Source: Mycobacterium hubeiense (lineage in GTDB: Bacteria; Actinomycetota; Actinomycetes; Mycobacteriales; Mycobacteriaceae). Taken from it: a stretch of DNA of 64,000 nt. How positions within the stretch are numbered: position 1 is the stretch's first letter; each line of letters opens with the position of its first letter. A program made the position numbers and the translations under genes. Under the pieces are notes generated by a model. It did not search any database. It saw nothing but the letters and a program-made list of their open reading frames with translations, and was not told the DNA's origin. The stretch lies in contig NZ_PIZU01000020.1 of NCBI RefSeq assembly GCF_002838065.1, positions 1-64,000 of the forward strand, written 5' to 3'. Below are positions 1-9,388 of this stretch, one piece after another.

Positions 1-34
1 CGAACAACACATCATTTATTTATGAGACACACCA

Positions 35-1810
35 CTAGGTGGTGATCGTGGCGTCCTGGTCGATGGCCTTGAAGACGTCGGCCAGCATCTGATAGTCGCG
101 GTCGAGCGCATCGCCGTTGAGCTGCAGCCCGTAAAGCCCTGTGGGGGAATCGATCACCACGGTCTTCTGGATGATCGCCCGAGGCTTACCGTCTTTGAGG
201 TAGGTGCCGCCGACCTGCACGGCGTCGAACCCGGCGACGGTGCTCGTCGACACGTTGCCGTTGATCCGGAACCCCGGCAGATTCTTCAGCGCGTTGGGTG
301 CGTACTCCAGGATTTTGGAGGGGTCGAAGTCGCCGATGAGCTTGGACATGATCGCCACCACCGACGGTGAATCCGGCGGCGGCGTCGCGGCATTGACGAT
401 TGCCGCGTAGGCCCGTGGCGGTGTGGCCCGCCCCGCGTCGGCCCAGCCCGGCGGGGTGGGCAGCGTCAGCACGGGAGCGCCCGGATCGCCGCGGTGCACC
501 GGCGCCTCGACGAGGCGGTTGTCGCGGATGTAGTCGGCGATGGTGTAGGCGCGGCCACCCGGCAGCCGCGGCGGGGGTGAGGCCGTCGTCGTCGTTGGTG
601 TGGTGGTGGGCGTCGCGATTGGTTCCGAGGGTTCGGACCCTCCGCTGTTCACCAGGACGAGGGTGACCACCAGCGCGAGGACGGCCGCGGCGGCACCGGC
701 GATGATGAAGATGCGGCGGTTGTCGCCCGGCGGTTTCGGGGGCTGCGCGCGGATGCCATGGTCGACGGGCGGACGGCTCGGCGGCGCCCACGACGGGCCG
801 AAACCCGTTGGGGCGCCGTGATGAACGGGCGGCACGCCGGTCGGCACGCGCAGCGGTTCGGTGTCCGCGGCGGGAGCGACTTCCGGGGGAGGCGGCACAG
901 GCGCAGCCGGAGCAGGTGGCGGGGGCGCCGGCGGGGGAGGCGGCGGCGGGGGTGCGGGCTCGGCCGGTGCCATCGCCGGCGCGTCGGCGAGCGCCATCGC
1001 GAACTCGTGGCAGGTGTTGAACCGGTCTTCGGGGTTCTTGGCCAGCGCCTTCAACATCACCGGATCGAACACCCGCAGTTCGGGATTGATGGACGCCAGC
1101 TGCGGCGGCGGGCTGTTGAGGTGATGGCTGATGACGACCGCGGGGTTGCTGTGGGAGAACGGGCGAACACCGGTGAACAATCGAAAAGCGGTGGCGGCCA
1201 ACGAATACTGGTCGGCGCGGCCGTCGAGCTGTTTGCCCATCAGCTGTTCGGGCGAGGCGTAGGACATCGAGCCGACGGTGATGTTGGCGGCGGTCAAATC
1301 GCTGACATCGTCGGCGTGTCGCGCGATGCCGAAGTCCGCCAAGAGGATTCGCCGCTTCCCGTGATCGGGGTTGGCGATCAGGATGTTGCCCGGCTTGACG
1401 TCGCGGTGCAGCAGCTGTTTTTGATGTGCGTAGTCGAGCGCCTCGGCGACGGCGGCCACGATCTCGATGACGTCGTCGGGAGGCATGCCGTTGGGATACT
1501 TTTCCGCCAGCAGCTGGGCGGCGTCGGGGCCGTCGACGTAATCCATCGAGATCCACAGCCGGCCCTCGAACTCGCCGCGGTCGTGCACCCCGACGATGTG
1601 CGGGTTCCACAACGTGGCGGCCAGGTCGGCCTCCCGGCTGAAGCGCTGCCGGAACTCGTCGTCGGAGCTGTAGGACGCGGGCAGCACCTTCAGGGCGTCC
1701 TCGCGGGGCAGCCTCGGATGCTTGGCGAGGTACACCTCACCCATTCCGCCGGAGCCCACCAGTCGGACGATGGTGTACCCCGCGAAGACTTCCCCGCTAG
1801 CCAACGGCAT
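35..1810 (-). CDS. PknF-like serine/threonine kinase fused to an LpqN/LpqT-type extracellular domain
   Basis: 591 aa transmembrane receptor kinase. The kinase domain spans about residues 10-275: glycine loop GSGGMG at 19-24, lysine in the ALKVL strand near 41, HRDVKPGN at 135-142, DFG at 159-161 and a SPEQL activation-segment end. The start [16 protein letters not shown] closely resembles M. tuberculosis PknF. A proline-rich juxtamembrane linker (about 285-365) leads to one membrane helix (about 370-390), so the last 190 residues lie outside. That ectodomain (about 420-591) is not PknF-like; it matches the LpqN/LpqT family and resembles the lipoprotein at 44591-45250 ([20 protein letters not shown] here, YIKENGIVDTRVRRGDPGSP there). 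Inference: a signalling kinase whose sensor is an LpqT-like module. It is divergent from the AAA+ gene at 1907. Confidence 0.93.
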   Translation of the reverse strand: MPLASGEVFAGYTIVRLVGSGGMGEVYLAKHPRLPREDALKVLPASYSSDDEFRQRFSREADLAATLWNPHIVGVHDRGEFEGRLWISMDYVDGPDAAQLLAEKYPNGMPPDDVIEIVAAVAEALDYAHQKQLLHRDVKPGNILIANPDHGKRRILLADFGIARHADDVSDLTAANITVGSMSYASPEQLMGKQLDGRADQYSLAATAFRLFTGVRPFSHSNPAVVISHHLNSPPPQLASINPELRVFDPVMLKALAKNPEDRFNTCHEFAMALADAPAMAPAEPAPPPPPPPPAPPPPAPAAPVPPPPEVAPAADTEPLRVPTGVPPVHHGAPTGFGPSWAPPSRPPVDHGIRAQPPKPPGDNRRIFIIAGAAAAVLALVVTLVLVNSGGSEPSEPIATPTTTPTTTTASPPPRLPGGRAYTIADYIRDNRLVEAPVHRGDPGAPVLTLPTPPGWADAGRATPPRAYAAIVNAATPPPDSPSVVAIMSKLIGDFDPSKILEYAPNALKNLPGFRINGNVSTSTVAGFDAVQVGGTYLKDGKPRAIIQKTVVIDSPTGLYGLQLNGDALDRDYQMLADVFKAIDQDATITT

Positions 1811-1906
1811 GGCCGCAGACTACCGGCAGCGGCGTCAGTTCGAGCACGTGCCGACCAGGTAGGCCCGGGTAGCACTGCCTGCACTCGACAGCCGTCGTAG
1901 CGTGGA

Positions 1907-3292
1907 GTGGTGACCCAACCTCATGATCTGCCCCGGACCGTGGGCGAGCTCAAAGCCTCCGGTCATCGCGAGCGGGGCGTCAAACAGGAAATTCGGGAGA
2001 ACTTGCTGGCCGCGTTGGCGGAGGGCCGCGACGTGTGGCCGGGCATCCTCGGGTTCGAGGACACCGTCATCCCGCAGCTGGAACGGGCGCTGATCGCCGG
2101 GCACGACGTGGTGCTGCTCGGTGAGCGCGGCCAGGGCAAGACGCGGCTGCTGCGCGCGCTGACCGGCCTGCTCGACGAGTGGACGCCGGTGATCGCCGGC
2201 TCCGAACTGGGCGAGCACCCATACACGCCGATCACCCCGGAGTCGATGCGCCGCGCCGCCGAGCTGGGCGACGACCTGCCGGTGGCCTGGCGGCACCGCA
2301 GCGAGCGCTACACCGAGAAGCTGGCCACGCCCGACACCAGCGTGGCCGATCTGGTCGGCGACATCGACCCCGTCAAGGTCGCCGAGGGCCGCAGCCTGGG
2401 CGACCCGGAAACCATCGCCTACGGCCTGATCCCGCGGGCGCATCGCGGCATCGTCGCGGTCAACGAGCTGCCCGATCTCGCCGAGCGCATCCAGGTGTCG
2501 ATGCTCAACGTGATGGAGGAGCGCGACATTCAGGTGCGTGGTTACACGCTGCGGCTGCCGCTCGACGTCGTCGTCGTCGCCAGCGCCAACCCCGAGGACT
2601 ACACCAACCGCGGGCGCATCATCACCCCGCTCAAGGACCGCTTCGGCGCCGAGATCCGCACGCACTACCCGCTGCAGCTCGACGCCGAGGTGGGGGTCAT
2701 CACGCAGGAGGCCCACTTGGCGGCCGAGGTGCCCGAGTATCTGTTGCAGGTGCTGGCCCGGTTCGCGCGCTATCTGCGCGAGTCGAATTCGATCGACCAG
2801 CGTTCGGGCGTGTCGGCGCGGTTCGGCATCGCGGCGGCCGAGACGGTCGCGGCCGCGGCGCGGCACCGCGCGGCCGTGCTGGGCGAACAGGAGGCGGTGG
2901 CCCGCGTCGTCGACCTGGAGACCGTGATCGACGTGCTGCGCGGCAAGCTGGAATTCGAGACCGGCGAGGAGGGCCGCGAACAGGCGGTGCTCGAGCATCT
3001 GCTGCGGCGCGCGACGGCCGACACCGCGCAGCGGCTGCTCGGCGGCATCGACGTGGCGCCGATCGTCACCGCGGTGGAGAACGGTTCACCGGTGACGACG
3101 GGCGAGCGGGTGTCGGCCCGTGAGGTGCTGGCCGCGCTGCCGGAGGTGCCCGCGGTCGCCGAGATCCAGCGCAGGCTGGGCGCGCAGACCGACGGCCAAC
3201 GCGCCGCCGCGATCGAATTGGCCTTGGAGGCACTGTATTTGGCCAAGCGGATCGACAAGGTGTCGGGAGAAGGCGAAACGGTCTATGGCTAA
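1907..3292 (+). CDS. MoxR/magnesium-chelatase-like AAA+ ATPase (Rv0958-type)
   Basis: 461 aa cytoplasmic AAA+ ATPase. The Walker A motif is GERGQGKT (about residues 65-72); a Walker B-like stretch with VNELPDLAERIQ and a NPEDYTNRGR sensor region follow. The family pairs with a VWA-domain partner, which is the next gene, overlapping by 8 bp. MoxR-VWA pairs act as chaperone-like remodelling machines that mature other proteins or metal centres; no substrate can be read from the sequence. Although similar proteins are annotated as magnesium chelatase, no bacteriochlorophyll genes are nearby, so chelatase activity is unlikely. GTG start at 1907, about 100 bp from the divergent kinase gene. Confidence 0.9.
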   Translation: MVTQPHDLPRTVGELKASGHRERGVKQEIRENLLAALAEGRDVWPGILGFEDTVIPQLERALIAGHDVVLLGERGQGKTRLLRALTGLLDEWTPVIAGSELGEHPYTPITPESMRRAAELGDDLPVAWRHRSERYTEKLATPDTSVADLVGDIDPVKVAEGRSLGDPETIAYGLIPRAHRGIVAVNELPDLAERIQVSMLNVMEERDIQVRGYTLRLPLDVVVVASANPEDYTNRGRIITPLKDRFGAEIRTHYPLQLDAEVGVITQEAHLAAEVPEYLLQVLARFARYLRESNSIDQRSGVSARFGIAAAETVAAAARHRAAVLGEQEAVARVVDLETVIDVLRGKLEFETGEEGREQAVLEHLLRRATADTAQRLLGGIDVAPIVTAVENGSPVTTGERVSAREVLAALPEVPAVAEIQRRLGAQTDGQRAAAIELALEALYLAKRIDKVSGEGETVYG

Positions 3293-5267
3293 ACACCGCC
3301 ACGGGCGGTCGGCTCGGTATTCGGCGTACACCGGCGGGCCCGACCCGCTGGCGCCGCCGGTCGACCTGCGCGAGGCGTTGGAGCAGATCGGCCAGGACGT
3401 GATGGAGGGGTCGTCGCCCAGGCGGGCCCTGTCCGAGCTGATGCGACGCGGCACCCAGAACATGCGGGGCGCCGACCGGCTGGCCGCCGAGGTGAATCGG
3501 CGACGACGGGAACTGTTGAGCCGCAACAATCTCGACGGCACGCTGCAGGAGATTAAGAAGCTGCTCGACGAGGCGGTGCTGGCCGAACGCAAGGAGCTGG
3601 CCCGCGCGCTGGACGACGACGCACGCTTCGCCGAGATGCAGATCGAATCGCTGCCCTCGTCGCCGGCCAAGGCCGTGCAGGAGCTGTCGGACTACGACTG
3701 GCGCTCGCCGGAGGCGCGCGAAAAGTATGAGCAGATCAAGGATCTGCTCGGTCGCGAGATGCTCGATCAGCGCTTCGCCGGGATGAAGCAGGCGCTGGAG
3801 AACGCCACCGACGAGGATCGTCAGCGCGTCACCGACATGCTCGACGACCTGAATGACCTGCTGGACAAGCACGCCCGCGGTGAGGACACGCAGGCCGACT
3901 TCGACGATTTCATGGCCAAGCACGGCGACTTCTTCCCGGAGAACCCGCGCAATGTGGAGGAGCTGCTGGATTCGCTGGCGCAGCGTGCGGCCGCCGCGCA
4001 GCGGTTCCGCAACAGCCTCTCGCCCGAGCAGCGCGCGGAGTTGGATGCGTTGGCGCAGCAGGCATTTGGCTCGCCGTCGCTGATGAATGCGCTGAACAGG
4101 CTGGATGCGCATCTGCAGGCCGCCCGGCCGGGCGAGGACTGGACGGGCTCATCGCGGTTCTCCGGCGACAACCCGCTGGGCATGGGCGAGGGCGCGCAGG
4201 CGCTGGCCGACATCGGCGAGCTCGAGCAGCTGGCCGAGCAGCTGTCGCAGAGCTACGCCGGCGCCACCATGGACGACGTCGACCTCGAGGCGCTGGCCCG
4301 TCAGCTCGGCGACGACGCGGCGATCGACGCGCGCACGCTGGCCGAACTCGAGCGCGCGTTGGTGAACCAGGGCTTTTTGGACCGCGGATCCGACGGGCAG
4401 TGGCGGCTATCGCCCAAGGCGATGCGCCAGCTCGGGCAGACCGCACTACGCGATGTGGCGCAACAACTTTCGGGTCGACACGGCGAGCGTGACACCCGCC
4501 GTGCCGGTGCGGCCGGTGAACTCACGGGCGCGACGCGGCCGTGGCAGTTCGGCGACACCGAGCCGTGGAATGTCACCCGGACGTTGACCAACGCGATCCT
4601 GCGGCAATCCGGAACGGGCGTCACCGAGCGGCCGGTCCGGTTCACCGTCGAGGACGTCGAGATCTCCGAGACCGAGACGCGCACGCAGGCCGCGGTCGCG
4701 CTGCTGGTGGACACCTCGTTCTCGATGGTGATGGAGAACCGGTGGCTGCCGATGAAGCGCACGGCGCTGGCGCTGAACCATCTGGTGAGCACCCGCTTCC
4801 GCTCGGATGTGTTGCAGATCATCGCTTTTGGGCGCTACGCGCGCACTGTGACGGCCGCCGAGCTGACCGGGCTGGAAGGCGTGTACGAGCAGGGCACCAA
4901 CCTGCATCACGCGCTGGCACTCGCCGGCCGGCACCTGCGTCGTCACCCCAACGCGCAGCCGGTGGTGCTGGTGGTCACCGACGGTGAGCCGACTGCCCAC
5001 CTCGAGGACTTCGACGGCGACGGGTCGGCGGTGTTCTTTGATTACCCGCCACATCCACGCACGATCGCGCACACCGTCAAGGGGTTCGACGACGTCGCCC
5101 GGCTGGGCGCGCAGGTGACGATCTTCCGGCTGGGCAGCGATCCCGGCCTGGCCCGCTTCATCGACCAGGTGGCGCGGCGGGTGGAGGGACGCGTCGTGGT
5201 GCCCGATCTAGATGGGCTGGGCGCCGCAGTCGTGGGCGACTACCTGCGGTCGAGACGGCGTCGCTGA
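3285..5267 (+). CDS. VWA-domain protein, partner of the AAA+ ATPase (Rv0959-type)
   Basis: 660 aa. The ATG at 3285 overlaps the ATPase stop by 8 bp, indicating translational coupling. The N-terminal two thirds is charged and helical. The C-terminal von Willebrand A domain (about 470-655) has an intact MIDAS: DTSFS at the end of the first strand and VVTDGEP later, so it should bind Mg2+. A tail of arginines ends the protein. In this family the VWA subunit gives substrate contact to the AAA+ motor. No signal peptide or membrane segment is visible. Fusion or chelatase activity are not supported; the pairing with 1907-3292 is the strongest functional clue. Confidence 0.9.
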   Translation: MAKHRHGRSARYSAYTGGPDPLAPPVDLREALEQIGQDVMEGSSPRRALSELMRRGTQNMRGADRLAAEVNRRRRELLSRNNLDGTLQEIKKLLDEAVLAERKELARALDDDARFAEMQIESLPSSPAKAVQELSDYDWRSPEAREKYEQIKDLLGREMLDQRFAGMKQALENATDEDRQRVTDMLDDLNDLLDKHARGEDTQADFDDFMAKHGDFFPENPRNVEELLDSLAQRAAAAQRFRNSLSPEQRAELDALAQQAFGSPSLMNALNRLDAHLQAARPGEDWTGSSRFSGDNPLGMGEGAQALADIGELEQLAEQLSQSYAGATMDDVDLEALARQLGDDAAIDARTLAELERALVNQGFLDRGSDGQWRLSPKAMRQLGQTALRDVAQQLSGRHGERDTRRAGAAGELTGATRPWQFGDTEPWNVTRTLTNAILRQSGTGVTERPVRFTVEDVEISETETRTQAAVALLVDTSFSMVMENRWLPMKRTALALNHLVSTRFRSDVLQIIAFGRYARTVTAAELTGLEGVYEQGTNLHHALALAGRHLRRHPNAQPVVLVVTDGEPTAHLEDFDGDGSAVFFDYPPHPRTIAHTVKGFDDVARLGAQVTIFRLGSDPGLARFIDQVARRVEGRVVVPDLDGLGAAVVGDYLRSRRRR

Positions 5268-5383
5268 GGCGATTGCGCCGATCTCGAGTCGTCGTTAGTT
5301 TGCCCGCGCCCGCCCGCGCGGTGCGGTAGCTTCGGCGCATCATCCCGCTGACTCAGGCCAAGGTCCTCAGCAGCATCGTCGCG

Positions 5384-6577
5384 GTGGCGACGGCTGCGGC
5401 GGTGACGGGCGTGGTGGCGACGACACCCGGGTCGGACGTGGAGCTGGCGGCGCTGGTCGTCGAGGGCAGCTCCACCAACCCGACGGGCGAAGGCATCCAA
5501 GACTTCTACCGCGGGAAGTTCCTGCAAGACGACATCGTCACGGTCAACTTCTTCACGGGCCCGTTCGGGGTGTATCAGGCGCTGGCGGACAACCGCGGCG
5601 AGGACAACGTCGCGCTGTCGTCGGGCTGGGGCGCGGCCAACATCAGCCTGCTGCTGACGTACATGGACGTCGTCGGCTCGAATGATCCGGCGCTGACGGA
5701 CACGCTGTATGTGCTCGACAACAACGTGGCCCGGCCCAATGGCGGCTTCGGCACCAGGTATCCGGTGTTCGCAGTGATCGGGGTCAACCCGATTCCGACG
5801 CCGACGTCGCCGGGTGCTGCGGTCATCGATGTCGGCTACGAGTACGACATCAACGGAAACACGCCGGCGTATGTGTGGAACGGGGTGGCGATGGCCAACT
5901 CGTTGGCCGCGTACCTGGACCGTCGGCTGAATCAAAGCGAGGTTGACTTGCCGGTGGACGCCGACGGCAACCTCGAGGGCACGGCGGTCGACGGGCGCCC
6001 GCTGGATGCGCAGAACTGCACCAACTCGAACCCGTGCCGGGTGCAGACGGAATCGGGCATCGCGCGCGTCGAGGTGGTGGGGGAGACGACGTACATCTCG
6101 TACGAGTCGGAGGATCTTCCACTGACGCGGCCGCTGCGCAACCTGGGCGAGCCGGGAGTGCGGCTGGCCAACGCCATCGACCCCGCGCTGCGGGCGGTGG
6201 TCGACTACGGGTATCCGTCGAATGACCCGTTTGCCGATCCGGGCGAATACGTTCCGGCGCGGGTGATTCCGCGGCCGCGCGAGACGGTGAAGTTCGTCAA
6301 CGATTTCACCGACGGGGTGCGGGAAGGGTTGTCGACGCTGGATGACGACTCGACGAACGAGTCGACGACGGCGGTCAACCGCAGGGCTCGCAGCGAGGTG
6401 CGGGACAGTCTCAACTTCACGCCGAGGGCGTCGAGTGAGCGGACCACATCTGCGGGCAGCGCGCGCCCGATCGCGGATGCAGTCAAGCTGGGCCTGGACC
6501 GCCTCAGGAACAGTGTGACTGGCGGCGAGGATGGCGACGACGACAGCAGTCCCGGCGGCGACGCCGGTGGCGATTAG
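5384..6577 (+). CDS. Exported PE-PPE-domain-like protein without the catalytic serine
   Basis: About 397 aa from the GTG at 5384. The product resembles the PE-PPE (serine hydrolase) protein at 45530-46990: the RPNGG strand, the VGYEYD region and the arginine/serine-rich tail align. The nucleophile elbow, FGYSES in the other gene, reads SGWGAAN here, and the region around the downstream histidine also differs, so hydrolysis is not expected. The start is uncertain. Translation in frame upstream of 5384 gives a good signal-peptide N-terminus (PLTQAKVLSSIVAV) back to a stop at 5327, but no ATG, GTG or TTG; CTG 5348 or ATC 5342/5339 would be needed. The GTG start leaves a short hydrophobic leader without positive charge. 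Function unknown. Confidence 0.8.
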   Translation: MATAAAVTGVVATTPGSDVELAALVVEGSSTNPTGEGIQDFYRGKFLQDDIVTVNFFTGPFGVYQALADNRGEDNVALSSGWGAANISLLLTYMDVVGSNDPALTDTLYVLDNNVARPNGGFGTRYPVFAVIGVNPIPTPTSPGAAVIDVGYEYDINGNTPAYVWNGVAMANSLAAYLDRRLNQSEVDLPVDADGNLEGTAVDGRPLDAQNCTNSNPCRVQTESGIARVEVVGETTYISYESEDLPLTRPLRNLGEPGVRLANAIDPALRAVVDYGYPSNDPFADPGEYVPARVIPRPRETVKFVNDFTDGVREGLSTLDDDSTNESTTAVNRRARSEVRDSLNFTPRASSERTTSAGSARPIADAVKLGLDRLRNSVTGGEDGDDDSSPGGDAGGD

Positions 6578-6698
6578 GGGCCGATTCGCTCAGCTTTGCC
6601 AGGAGGGGCCGCGTTCCCGAGCTAGCCCGTTGTCGTATCTGTTAGCGGGCTTGGTGATGCTATTCTGCTATGAGTATCAGGTTTGCTGAGGGGGTGTT

Positions 6699-7016
6699 GT
6701 GACGAGTCCGGGTGAGCCGTTGAAGGTCGATCCAAGCAAGCTGCAACTAACGGCGGATCAGCTCGACAGTCACGCCGGCGGGTTTCAGTCCGCACTGGAG
6801 GCGGCGTGTTCGCGGGCAGGCAAGGCATCCCTCGGGTCGGGCCTGGCGGCGGCCGCGTTGCCGGGGATGCTCGCGGCGTGGGAGGCCGACGGCGCGCGGT
6901 TCGCCACGCAGTTCGCCAACCACGCGCAGGGTCACCGTGAGGCGGCGCGCGCTTATGTGAGCACCGATAGCGACAGCGCCGGCGAGATCGACGAAGCCGG
7001 TGCCGGGTTGAGCTGA
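6699..7016 (+). CDS. EspC-like (T7SS_ESX_EspC / DUF2580) small protein
   Basis: 105 aa, GTG start. The sequence fits the EspC/DUF2580 pattern: a LKVDPSKLQLTADQL helix, alanine-rich second helix with a tryptophan (MLAAWEADG), FATQF and HREAARAY near the end. Members are ESX (type VII) substrates or co-secretion partners. It lies 4 bp before the TNT toxin gene, so the two are almost certainly co-transcribed. Inference: it is the partner or escort for secretion of the toxin, as small helical proteins are for other ESX-exported toxins. No signal peptide, as expected for that route. Confidence 0.82.
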   Translation: MTSPGEPLKVDPSKLQLTADQLDSHAGGFQSALEAACSRAGKASLGSGLAAAALPGMLAAWEADGARFATQFANHAQGHREAARAYVSTDSDSAGEIDEAGAGLS

Positions 7017-7020
7017 GGTT

Positions 7021-8748
7021 GTGTCGTTGAATCTGCGGGAGTTGCGAGAGTGGCCTCCCGAAATCGACGACCTCGCCAGGTCGGCCCGCGACGCCGCGGC
7101 CAACCACACGAGCTCGGGGGACTTCTACCGCTCGCTGATCAAGGTGTCCGCCTGGGAAGGGCAGGGCGCCGACGCGGCCAAGAGCGCGATGGAGGCGACG
7201 GCCCGTGACCACGATGCGGTGGCCGAGAACCTAGGCAAAGCCGCCACCGCGATGGAACACGCCGGCCAGGACGCCGAAGCTCTGGCCGAGTCGATCAAAG
7301 GCATTCTCGACGACGCAGCCCAACCGCCGGCGGTCGAGATCAACGAAACCACTAATCAGGTGGTACCTCCTGACACCAGCTACATGACCGAGGAGTACGC
7401 CGCGCAGGTGGCGGCCAAGGTCGCCGATCTACAGGCACGCATCGCGAAGGCCCTGGCCGAAGGTGAACGAGTCGATACAGAGCTTGCGGGCGCGATCACC
7501 TCCGCCGCAGGAACCGAGCGTGTGGTGAAGACGGCGTCTTCATTGGAGGACCTGCTGCTGCCCGAAGACGGTGAACGGAAACCGTCGAAGCCCGACGAGT
7601 CACCGTCGTCGCCCAACAGTCTCGACGGTGCGCTCGATCAGCTCGCCGGGCAACCCGACCAACAATCAGCGGCTCCCGGTGATTCAGCAGCGGGCGGCCC
7701 CGTTGTGCCGGTGCGATTGGACCCGGCCAAAGTGGAACAGTTCAAAGCTGTTGCGCGCCAAGCGATGCTACGTGACGGCGTACCGGCCGATCAGATCGAG
7801 GCGCGGCTCGACGCGATGGTTGCCGCGGCCCAGCGCCCGCTGCCGGCTTACACACCGCCAAAGCCCGACAAGATGCCCGCACCGGGTTTCGGCGAGGGGT
7901 TCGCCGACCGCTGGTTTGGCACCGAGCAAAAAATCAAAGAGCTGTTGGGGCAGGGAGGACCGGGCGCACCCGGTGTCCTCGAATCCTGGCGCGAGATGGC
8001 CAAAGGCATCAACGATCAGTTCGCTGACCCGATAGGCACCGCGGTCGATGAAGTCAAACACGCGATGGACTCGCCGAGTTTGGCCTACTACTTGGGAGAG
8101 CGATCCGCCGACGCCGCCATCGCCGCACCCGGTCTTGTCGTGGGCGGCGAAGGTGCCCTCGCCAGCCGGGCTATCCCGCATGAACTCATCGATAGTCCAA
8201 CGCCCGCAGGAACAATCGATCACCCGACTCCGCTCGCGGATGTACCGAGTCACCACAGCGCACCTGCGATCGCAGCCGATACGCCGCCTCCGCCGTTACC
8301 TCCAGACTCGCCGCTGTTCGACGGATACGACCCGATACCGCCAGGACCGGAATTCACCAAGCCCGACGGCAGCCTGATCTATCCCGATGACAGTTTGCCC
8401 AGCAAGCCGTACGCGGTACCCGGTACGGTCGTTGACAACGCCGAGATACCAAGGGGTACCGCCATCGACCGTTTCGGGAGTCCGTTTGGGTCTTGGTTGT
8501 CTCCAGATGGGACTCCATTCCCGGAACGAGCACTACCTCCAGATAGTGCCGCCAAACCGTACTATCAGTACGTGGTCGACGACCCGACAAAGCTCCCGCC
8601 GGGATTCCGCATTGAGCAATCTGAAGTGGCGCCTTGGTTTCATCAACCGGGTGGCGGCATCCAATACCGGATCATAGGACCAGACGGAAAAAATGCGCCG
8701 GTGAACGAATTGCTTGACTCAGGGTTTCTCAAGGATTTGCATGAGTGA
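7021..8748 (+). CDS. ESX-type polymorphic toxin with C-terminal TNT (DUF4237) NAD glycohydrolase domain
   Basis: 575 aa, GTG start. The N-terminus is a WXG-like helical bundle (SAWEGQGADAAKSAM, W-x-G turn near residue 43), followed by a helical middle, a proline-rich linker (about 415-440) and a C-terminal TNT domain (about 450-575). The TNT signature is clear: IDRFGSPFGSWLSPDGTPF, ERALPPDS, DDPTKLPPGFRI, APWFHQPGGGIQYRI. TNT domains, first known in CpnT of M. tuberculosis, hydrolyse NAD(P)+. The arginine in IDRFG and the glutamine in GGGIQYR are probable active-site residues; I could not place the catalytic histidine with confidence. The gene overlaps its immunity gene by 8 bp. Inference: a contact- or ESX-delivered interbacterial or anti-host toxin. 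Confidence 0.9.
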   Translation: MSLNLRELREWPPEIDDLARSARDAAANHTSSGDFYRSLIKVSAWEGQGADAAKSAMEATARDHDAVAENLGKAATAMEHAGQDAEALAESIKGILDDAAQPPAVEINETTNQVVPPDTSYMTEEYAAQVAAKVADLQARIAKALAEGERVDTELAGAITSAAGTERVVKTASSLEDLLLPEDGERKPSKPDESPSSPNSLDGALDQLAGQPDQQSAAPGDSAAGGPVVPVRLDPAKVEQFKAVARQAMLRDGVPADQIEARLDAMVAAAQRPLPAYTPPKPDKMPAPGFGEGFADRWFGTEQKIKELLGQGGPGAPGVLESWREMAKGINDQFADPIGTAVDEVKHAMDSPSLAYYLGERSADAAIAAPGLVVGGEGALASRAIPHELIDSPTPAGTIDHPTPLADVPSHHSAPAIAADTPPPPLPPDSPLFDGYDPIPPGPEFTKPDGSLIYPDDSLPSKPYAVPGTVVDNAEIPRGTAIDRFGSPFGSWLSPDGTPFPERALPPDSAAKPYYQYVVDDPTKLPPGFRIEQSEVAPWFHQPGGGIQYRIIGPDGKNAPVNELLDSGFLKDLHE

Positions 8749-9229
8749 CTCAACCGATTTCTCGCCTTTGTCGGCGAGTTGGCTGTATTGGGCAGGCTTA
8801 GCGGGATTGACGAATCCGCAAGTGTCGGATGCTCGTTCGGATGGCGAGGTCCGCTTCACGTCAGAGGACTTCTCGTTTCATCTAAGGCACAGCGGCGGCT
8901 GGTGGACCATCGACACCGTCGATGATCGTGGCCAACTACACACGGACACGGCCAAGTTTACAACCTTTGAGCTCGCCGAAAAGTATCTGATCTGGCAATG
9001 GTCGTCGACCGCACGGAATGTGCTGCGACGGCCCCGGCTTGGTCCGAAGCTCTACTCGCTTGGACACAATTCCAATATCCAATTCATACCGATCAAAGAA
9101 GGAATCTACGAACTTCGCACACCCGACGGGCGTGCGGTGTTGATGGAACCAGTAGCAACAATTTTCAGCCATCTGATTTTCAAATCCGCCGATGAAATTG
9201 ACCAAATGGTCAAGGAAGGCATCGCGTAG
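8741..9229 (+). CDS. Immunity protein for the TNT toxin (Imm61/IFT-like)
   Basis: 162 aa. ATG at 8741 lies inside the last codons of the toxin gene (8-bp overlap). The start MSDSTDFSPLSASWLYWAGLAGL is followed by a beta-rich FRSEDFSFHLRHSGGWWTID-like core. The size, lack of signal peptide and position directly behind a TNT toxin match the TNT antitoxin family (IFT in M. tuberculosis binds TNT in the cytosol). Base composition is visibly less GC-rich than the flanking genes, common for immunity genes. The call rests on position plus general resemblance; no residues that contact the toxin can be named. Confidence 0.8.
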   Translation: MSDSTDFSPLSASWLYWAGLAGLTNPQVSDARSDGEVRFTSEDFSFHLRHSGGWWTIDTVDDRGQLHTDTAKFTTFELAEKYLIWQWSSTARNVLRRPRLGPKLYSLGHNSNIQFIPIKEGIYELRTPDGRAVLMEPVATIFSHLIFKSADEIDQMVKEGIA

Positions 9230-9388
9230 CGGTCGGTTAGCAGCTAGCTGCGACGCGTAAGCCGAGGCCCCTGTGATCGAAATATCGACAGCGCAACGTG
9301 ATTCACGCAGCCGACAAGGCCGGTTCGCGGCGCGCTACGATCCCGGACCGGCTGGCGAGTATGCCAACGTACCGAGGGGATTTTGAGC

